DNA from: Muribaculaceae bacterium
GTDB lineage: Bacteria; Bacteroidota; Bacteroidia; Bacteroidales; Muribaculaceae
Length of the DNA: 35,080 nt
NCBI GenBank assembly: GCA_017454355.1
Contig: JAFTDD010000098.1
Span: 1 to 35,080 of the forward strand
Direction: 5' to 3'
Positions 29,701 through 35,080 of the stretch are shown piece by piece. The notes beneath the pieces were generated by a model that was given only the letters and a program-made list of their open reading frames with translations, had not been told where the DNA came from and made no database searches. Every line of letters begins with the position of its first letter. Positions within the stretch are counted from its first letter, which is position 1. The translations under genes and the position numbers were made by a program.

Positions 29701-32538
29701 ATGGCAATAGACGACATTGACAATATCCAAGCTCCCATCGAGGAGGATCCTGTGGAGAACCAGGCGGCCGACGATAGTCAGCCTCAGGAGCACAGCGCCT
29801 ATCACGTGCCGTCGGGTGGCGATATAACCGCGCGCGACAAGAAGTTGCACCTTAGCGGTATGTACGAGAACTGGTTCCTCGACTACGCTTCCTACGTTAT
29901 CCTCGAGCGCGCCGTGCCTCACATCGAGGACGGCTTCAAGCCCGTGCAACGCCGCATCATGCACGCCATGAAGGAGGCCGACGACGGCCACTTCAACAAG
30001 GTGGCAAACCTGGTGGGCCTCACCATGCAGTACCACCCCCATGGCGACGCGTCAATCTACAGCGCCCTCGTGCAACTCGGCCAGAAAGAACTGTTGGTTG
30101 ATACACAGGGTAACTGGGGAAATATCCTCACGGGCGATGGCGCCGCTGCCGGACGTTACATCGAGGCGCGACTGAGCGAGTTTGCCCTCGAGGTCGTCTT
30201 TAACGCTAAAGTCACCGACTGGGGCCTATCCTACGACGGTCGCAAGCGCGAGCCGCTCACGTTGCCCGCCAAGTTCCCGCTACTGCTGGCGCAAGGAGCC
30301 GAGGGCATCGCCGTGGGTCTCTCGTGCAAAATCCTGCCGCACAATTTCAACGAGATTATCGACGCCGCCGTGGCCTACCTGCGCGACGAGCCGTTCCGTC
30401 TCATTCCAGACTTCCAGACCGGCGGCTACATCGACGCCAGCCACTACAACGACGGCGAGCGCGGCGGCAGCGTGAGGGTGCGCACCAAAATTGAGAAACT
30501 TGACAACAAGACGCTCGTCGTCAAGGATGTGCCTTATGGCAAGACCGTGGGTACGGTTATCGAGAGCATTGTCAAGGCTGCCGAGCGCGGCAAAATCAAG
30601 ATCCGCAAGGTGGAGGACAACACGAGCGCCACCGCCGAGATTATTGTGCACCTGCAGGCCGGCACCAGCAGCGACATCGCCATCGACGCCCTCTATGCCT
30701 TCACCGACTGTGAGACCAGCATCTCGCCCAACTGCTGCGTCATCATGGACGAGAAACCGCAGTTCCTCACGGTGAGCGACGTGTTGCGCGCCAGTGTTGA
30801 CCGCACACGCGACATCCTGCGCAGCGAGTTGGAAATTCAACGTGGCGAGGCGCTCGAGCAACTCCACACCATCTCGCTCGAGAAAATCTTCATTCAAGAA
30901 CGCATCTATAAGGATCGCCAGTTTGAGCAGGCGCCGGACATCGACAGCGCGCTGGCTCACATCGACAAGCGCCTCGAGCCGTTCAAACCGTCGTTCTGGC
31001 GTGAGGTTACGCGCGACGACCTGCTGCACCTGCTCGAAATCAAGATGGGGCGCATCCTCAAGTTCAACGCCGACAAGGCCGACACGCAGATTGCCAACCT
31101 CAAAGAGCGTATCAACGACATCGACTATAGCATCGCCCATATCACCGACTACACTATCTCGTGGTATGAGGGCCTTAAGGCCAAGTACGGCGACCGCTAT
31201 CCGCGGCGCACTATTGTCCGCGAGTTTGACACAATCGTCGCTACCAAGGTGGCCGAGGCCAACGAGAAACTCTACATCAATCGCGCCGACGGCTTTATCG
31301 GCACGGGCCTCAAGAAGGATGAGTACGTGTGCAACTGCAGCGACATCGACGACATCATCATCTTCTATCGCGACGGCAAGTACAAGGTAATCAAGGTTGC
31401 CGACAAAATCTACGTCGGCAAGAACGTGCTTTACCTCAACGTGTTCAAGAAGGGTGATGACCGCACTGTCTATAATGTGCTCTATCAGGACGGACGCGGC
31501 GGTGCCGTGATGATGAAACGTTTTGCCGTGACGGGTATCACGCGCGACCGCGAGTATGACCTCACTCAAGGCAAGCCGGGCAGCAAGGTGGTGTGGTTCT
31601 CGGCCAACCCCAACGGAGAGGCCGAAGTGTTGCGCATCACCCTCAAACCCAAGTTCCGCCTCAAGGTGTTGCAGTTTGACGTCGACCTTGCCAATTTGGC
31701 TATCAAAGGCAAGCAGGCGCGCGGCAACCTTGTCACGCGCAATGAGGTGCACCGCATCTCGCTCAAGGAGCGCGGCGCGAGCACGCTCGGTGACCGCGAG
31801 GTGTGGTTCGACCCGGACATCCTGCGTGTCAATTACGAGCGACACGGGCGCTCGTTGGGCCTTTTCGGCGGCGATGACCGTATCCTCGTCATCATGAATA
31901 ACGGCGACTACTATACCACCACCGCCGAGGCCTCCAACCACTATGAGGAAGGTATCCTGCGCATCGAGAAATATGATGCCGACAAGGTCTGGACCGCCGT
32001 TCTTTTTGATGCCGACCAGGGTTATACCTATATCAAGCGCTTCACCCTCGAGGACAACCCGCGCAAGCAAAATATCCTCGGCGCGAACCCCGACTCGCGC
32101 CTGATTGCCCTCAGCGACGCGCCACTGCCGCGCTTCAAGGTGGAACTTGGCGGCGACGACGCTTGGCATGAGCCCATCGAACTGGATGCCGAGGAGTTTA
32201 TCGCCGTCAAGGGCTTCAAGGCCAAGGGCAAGCGCGTGACTAACTATAATGTGGCCACTGTCACCGAACTTGAGCCGCGTGAGTTACCCGAGCCTCCCGA
32301 AACTCCGGACCAACCTGACTCTGCCACATATCCTGTAGAGCCCGGTCTTGACCCGGCCGAGGGCGACGATGCCACCTCTAACTTGGCTGCGGCCACTCTC
32401 GGAACCGCCCCGTCCGCCGGCGGTGATGTAGGGCCTGGCCTTGGCCTGGCCGCAAGCGGAGAAATCGACCAGGAACAGGTGCGCGACAGTCTCACAGGCC
32501 AGCAACGCATCATCTTCGACGACCTCGACGACGAATAG
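29701..32538 (+). CDS. parC: DNA topoisomerase IV subunit A
   Basis: A 945-residue type IIA topoisomerase subunit. The ATG at 29701 follows the promoter; the longer frame has only a TTG start. The breakage-reunion domain includes FKPVQRRIMHAMKEADDGHF, YHPHGDASIYSALV and the catalytic tyrosine Y153 in AAAGRYIEARLSEF. The C-terminal half carries beta-pinwheel-like repeats, and the last 75 residues are a Pro/Gly/acid-rich tail. GNWGNILTGDGAAAG rather than GNFGSVDGDSPAA favours the ParC branch over GyrA. It decatenates daughter chromosomes together with ParE, which is not in the window. At the two positions often mutated in quinolone-resistant ParC (E. coli S80, E84) it has Ala and Ser. Confidence 0.93.
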   Translation: MAIDDIDNIQAPIEEDPVENQAADDSQPQEHSAYHVPSGGDITARDKKLHLSGMYENWFLDYASYVILERAVPHIEDGFKPVQRRIMHAMKEADDGHFNKVANLVGLTMQYHPHGDASIYSALVQLGQKELLVDTQGNWGNILTGDGAAAGRYIEARLSEFALEVVFNAKVTDWGLSYDGRKREPLTLPAKFPLLLAQGAEGIAVGLSCKILPHNFNEIIDAAVAYLRDEPFRLIPDFQTGGYIDASHYNDGERGGSVRVRTKIEKLDNKTLVVKDVPYGKTVGTVIESIVKAAERGKIKIRKVEDNTSATAEIIVHLQAGTSSDIAIDALYAFTDCETSISPNCCVIMDEKPQFLTVSDVLRASVDRTRDILRSELEIQRGEALEQLHTISLEKIFIQERIYKDRQFEQAPDIDSALAHIDKRLEPFKPSFWREVTRDDLLHLLEIKMGRILKFNADKADTQIANLKERINDIDYSIAHITDYTISWYEGLKAKYGDRYPRRTIVREFDTIVATKVAEANEKLYINRADGFIGTGLKKDEYVCNCSDIDDIIIFYRDGKYKVIKVADKIYVGKNVLYLNVFKKGDDRTVYNVLYQDGRGGAVMMKRFAVTGITRDREYDLTQGKPGSKVVWFSANPNGEAEVLRITLKPKFRLKVLQFDVDLANLAIKGKQARGNLVTRNEVHRISLKERGASTLGDREVWFDPDILRVNYERHGRSLGLFGGDDRILVIMNNGDYYTTTAEASNHYEEGILRIEKYDADKVWTAVLFDADQGYTYIKRFTLEDNPRKQNILGANPDSRLIALSDAPLPRFKVELGGDDAWHEPIELDAEEFIAVKGFKAKGKRVTNYNVATVTELEPRELPEPPETPDQPDSATYPVEPGLDPAEGDDATSNLAAATLGTAPSAGGDVGPGLGLAASGEIDQEQVRDSLTGQQRIIFDDLDDE

Positions 32539-32550
32539 AACCCTAAACGA

Positions 32551-32602
32551 AATCTAAGATTTCTTAGACTTCTTAGATTTCTTAGACTTCTTAGATTTCT
32601 TA
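32551..32602. repeat. TTCTTAGAT/TTCTTAGAC tandem tract
   Basis: About five nine-base TTCTTAGA units, alternating T and C at the last position, preceded by one inverted unit (AATCTAAGA). It fills most of the gap between parC and the next gene, ending 22 bases before its ATG. Confidence 0.7.
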
Positions 32603-32624
32603 GCCGATAGAGATATTGTTAACA

Positions 32625-33476
32625 ATGAGGCGTTTTCTACTTGCGATAATTGCGGCAATAGCCTTGATGGCGGGTGCCGAACCAAGTGATACAGTGGCGC
32701 AGGCTTTGCGGCCGGCGCGGCGGGTGGTGGAACTCACCGCCGGCGGTGCCGTCGTGCTCGACAGTTACCTCTCGCCGGTGCGCTATCGCGGCTGGACCAC
32801 CGGTCTGCGCTACGAGCATTTGCAGACGACCGGCTTCGCCCCGCAGCGCTGGATACGGCAACTCACGGTAGGCGCCGGCTACGCCCTCGTTCACAACCCC
32901 GCGCGTAGCGGCAACAAGATGCATGTGCTCGACCTGGCCGCCTCGTGGACCCTCATGCGGCGCTGGCGACTCCGTCCGGCATGGCAACTTGCCCTCGGAC
33001 CGATGATTGACGCCGATGGGGGAGCGGTCTATAATCCGAGTGGCAGCAACAACGTCGTCAGCGCGCGTGCCCGTGTCAGCCTCGGTGGCGCCGTGCGAGC
33101 CTCGTTTGCAACCCGTTTGGCCGGTCGACCGCTCTTGCTTACCGCCCACTTCGCTCTGCCGGTGATAGGCATTTGGTTTTGTCCTGACGGCTATGAGAGT
33201 TACTATGAGATTTACCTGGGTAACCGCCGCGGCCTCGTTCACCCGGCATGGTGGGGCAACCGTTTCGATGCAAATATCACGGTTGGTGCCGACTGGCAGT
33301 TGGGCGGCACAATCCTCCGCTTGGCCTACCACGGCCACTTCGAGACTGCCGCATGCCGTGGCCTCGACACTCGCCATGTGCGCCACACCGTGGGCATCGG
33401 CCTCGGAGGCGACTTCGTCACCCTCTCCTCGCACCACCGCCTGAGCGACGCCGCCACGATTATTACCGCGCATTAA
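32625..33476 (+). CDS. DUF3316-like outer-membrane barrel protein
   Basis: A 283-residue exported protein. The ATG at 32625 (MRRFLLAIIAAIALMAGAE) starts a signal peptide; an in-frame TTG lies three codons before. The mature chain is rich in alternating hydrophobic strands with aromatic ends (RYRGWTTGLRYEHLQTTG, LTAHFALPVIGIWFCPDGYE, YYEIYLGNRRGLVHPAWWGN), consistent with a small beta-barrel. The region resembles DUF3316 proteins known from Bacteroidales, whose role is unknown. It follows parC but is separated by a repeat tract, so co-regulation is uncertain. Confidence 0.72.
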   Translation: MRRFLLAIIAAIALMAGAEPSDTVAQALRPARRVVELTAGGAVVLDSYLSPVRYRGWTTGLRYEHLQTTGFAPQRWIRQLTVGAGYALVHNPARSGNKMHVLDLAASWTLMRRWRLRPAWQLALGPMIDADGGAVYNPSGSNNVVSARARVSLGGAVRASFATRLAGRPLLLTAHFALPVIGIWFCPDGYESYYEIYLGNRRGLVHPAWWGNRFDANITVGADWQLGGTILRLAYHGHFETAACRGLDTRHVRHTVGIGLGGDFVTLSSHHRLSDAATIITAH

Positions 33477-33493
33477 CCGCGTCCGCCTTTCAT

Positions 33494-33685
33494 GAGCGCA
33501 CCGCGAAAAGTTGCGGTATATTTTTTTAACATGAATATTCATTAATTAGTCATTAATTTTAGACAGGAGAACAGGCGTTTATAGGAGAACAGGAGATTTT
33601 TTTGTAAATGATTAATGAGTATTAATGGATATTTATGTTTAAAAACAACTTGCGGTATGAGACTATTCACTTCTGCAGTGGACTC
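33494..33685. repeat. Degraded relative of the MITE-like element
   Basis: The left end GAGCGCACCGCGAAAAGT and right end ACTTCTGCAGTGGACTC are imperfect inverted copies and resemble the termini of 29333-29513. Inner arms (AACATGAATATTCATTAAT and a counterpart near 33612-33645) continue the symmetry. An AGGAGAACAGGAG block lies between. No clear target duplication is seen. Confidence 0.5.
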
Positions 33686-33716
33686 TTTTATATATTGATT
33701 GGAAATCTTTTATAAC

Positions 33717-34730
33717 GTGTTGGTTAGAAAAATTCAATTGTGTTTTGGCCTGCTCGCGGCAGTATTGTCGCTTGGGGGATGCCATTCGCCGGGCGATTGG
33801 AACAATGACCCGCGCGGCAACTTCGAGGCGCTCTGGAGCGAGGTGGACCGCCACTACTGCTTCTTTGAGTATAAGGATGTGGACTGGCAGGAGGTGCACG
33901 ACCGTTACGCCGTGCGCGTCCATGACGGCATGAGTGACTATGAACTGTTTGACTTGTGCGGGGCAATGCTGCGCGAGTTGCGCGACGGCCACGTGAACCT
34001 AATCGCGCCGCACGACGTGTCGCGCTATTGGATTTGGGAGCGGCGGCCTGTCAACTACGATGAGCGCGTTGTCGACGAGTTCTACCTCAACTTCGACTAT
34101 CGCCGTGCCTCCGGCATCAAATATGCCGTACTCACCTCCAACATCGGCTATATGCACTACGGCGACTTTTCTGTCGCTGTTGGCGAGGGCAATCTTGACC
34201 ATGTGCTCAACTACCTCTCGACGGCCGATGGCCTCATTATCGACGTGCGAGGCAACGGCGGCGGATTGCTCACCAACGTGCAGACTCTTGTGGAGTGCTT
34301 CCTTGACGAGCGCACCAGGGCGGGCTCCATCAGCCACAAGACCGGCAACGGCCACAGTGACTTCTCGGCTCCTTACGACTACTATTTCGAGCCGCCGGTG
34401 AACCATATCCGCTACAACAAACCAGTGATAGTGCTCGCCAACCGCGGTTCCTATAGCGCCACCAACAATTTCGTGTCAATCATGAAGTCGCTGCGGCAGG
34501 TCACCGTCGTGGGCGACACCACCGGCGGCGGCTGTGGTCTGCCATTCACCGGCGAACTGCCCAACGGCTGGCACGTGCGCCTCAGTTCCGCGCCCATCAC
34601 CGGACCCGATGGCCGCCTCACCGAGTGGGGCGTCGCGCCGGACTCGGTCGTCACCATGACGCCGGCCGATGCCGCCGCAGGCCGCGACCCCCTGCTCGAC
34701 ACTGCCATCAGCCTCTTGACTTCGCACTAG
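33717..34730 (+). CDS. S41-family peptidase lipoprotein
   Basis: A 338-residue predicted lipoprotein. No ATG is available; GTG at 33717 gives VRKIQLCFGLLAAVLSLGGC, a good signal peptide with lipobox LGGC (C22). TTG codons at 33699 and 33720 are alternatives. A tail-specific-protease fold follows: an N-terminal helical part, LRDGHVNL, then IIDVRGNGGGLLTNVQTLV and the serine motif ANRGSYSATNNFV. The usual lysine of the Ser-Lys dyad, expected in a GKG-like loop, is replaced in GDTTGGGCGLP, so the mechanism may follow the tricorn/TSP variant, or the protein may be inactive. The substrate is unknown. Confidence 0.85.
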   Translation: MLVRKIQLCFGLLAAVLSLGGCHSPGDWNNDPRGNFEALWSEVDRHYCFFEYKDVDWQEVHDRYAVRVHDGMSDYELFDLCGAMLRELRDGHVNLIAPHDVSRYWIWERRPVNYDERVVDEFYLNFDYRRASGIKYAVLTSNIGYMHYGDFSVAVGEGNLDHVLNYLSTADGLIIDVRGNGGGLLTNVQTLVECFLDERTRAGSISHKTGNGHSDFSAPYDYYFEPPVNHIRYNKPVIVLANRGSYSATNNFVSIMKSLRQVTVVGDTTGGGCGLPFTGELPNGWHVRLSSAPITGPDGRLTEWGVAPDSVVTMTPADAAAGRDPLLDTAISLLTSH

Positions 34731-34857
34731 TTTCTATCTCGAAAATTCTCGAAAATAATATTATCTCCCGTGAATTTCCGTGAATTTCCGTGAACCTAAA
34801 TTTCGCAACTCGGTATTTCTCTCTCGAAAATTCTCGAAAATTTCCGAAAAAATATTG

Positions 34858-35080
34858 TATCTCGTAAATTTTCGTAAATCTACGTAAATTTAATTTGGGC
34901 GATAATATTCTGTGAATAAAATATTTACGACAATTTACGCAAATATACGAGAAAATTATTTTCGATAATTTTCGGAAATTTTCGTGGGAATTTTCAAGGT
35001 TGCGGATTTTAGGTATCTCGTAAATTTTCGTAAATCTACGTAAATTTAATTTGGGTGATAATATTCTGTGAATAAAATAT
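34858..35080. repeat. 67-base direct repeat pair and AT-rich repeat region, right window end
   Basis: Bases 34858-34924 and 35014-35080 are direct copies differing at one base (GGGC versus GGGT). The spacer 34964-35013 matches bases 85-142 of the window. An inverted copy lies at 1-75. From 34731 to 34857 there are further TTCTCGAAAA and CCGTGAATTT units. I see no gene. Confidence 0.75.

Noticed and set aside
30280-32169. Minus-strand frame of 629 codons opposite parC
   Set aside because: It is a GC-rich antisense shadow of a full-length topoisomerase IV gene and has no recognisable domain.
34731-35080. Possible CRISPR-like array from the repeated TTCG and TTTACG units
   Set aside because: Units are degenerate and unevenly spaced, spacers are not unique, and no cas gene is present.

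Overview
The window looks like chromosome from a gut-type Bacteroidales bacterium, with Muribaculaceae or a Prevotella relative as the likeliest sources. This is inferred from gene content and signals. Promoters have the Bacteroidetes form (TTG-type -33 and TAnnTTTG -7). There is a type IX secretion sorting domain, a DUF3316 protein and Rhs/YD-repeat core sequence of Bacteroidales type. The core genes are GC-rich and separated by AT-rich spacers full of short repeats.

Layout. 1-4060: a membrane-anchored AraC-type regulator, then an AraC regulator divergent from an iron-dependent alcohol dehydrogenase (yqhD-like). 4060-4560: a long hairpin repeat, tRNA-Val(TAC), tRNA-Leu(TAG) and a terminator. 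4600-10910: an EamA transporter facing a minus-strand block of YitT-like protein, DUF3089 lipoprotein, RluA-type pseudouridine synthase, DnaJ, GrpE and IspE. 10930-15560: an AT-rich island with an orphan Rhs core fused to an HEFAH metalloprotease-like tip, followed downstream by four tandem paralogous genes, three of them with a near-identical C-terminal membrane anchor. It reads as a polymorphic toxin with an array of immunity-like proteins. 15579-21340: a tiny T9SS-tail protein, a metallophosphoesterase/PQQ-propeller protein, a NUDIX hydrolase, a small unknown, an SDR oxidoreductase and an SGNH-type hydrolase.

21550-27000 is the most interesting part. It holds a structured RNA with its own promoter and terminator, then three cysteine-rich peptides that all carry a twin-arginine (Tat) export signal and exactly 11 core cysteines. 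These are followed by a radical SAM/SPASM enzyme, a SPASM-only partner, a small CXXX-system protein, tatA and tatC. The genes run in one direction with short gaps or overlaps. The simplest reading is a ribosomal peptide that is crosslinked in the cytoplasm and exported folded by a dedicated Tat translocase. The maturation genes resemble the CXXX-repeat peptide systems named in NCBIfam; the Tat coupling is the part worth testing.

27007-35080: a PIN-domain toxin-antitoxin pair, an IS4-like element with a frameshifted transposase and perfect 21-bp ends, a 181-bp MITE-like element inserted exactly at the IS edge, topoisomerase IV subunit A, a DUF3316 protein, an S41-peptidase lipoprotein and terminal AT-rich repeats. 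All family assignments come from reading motifs; no database search was run.
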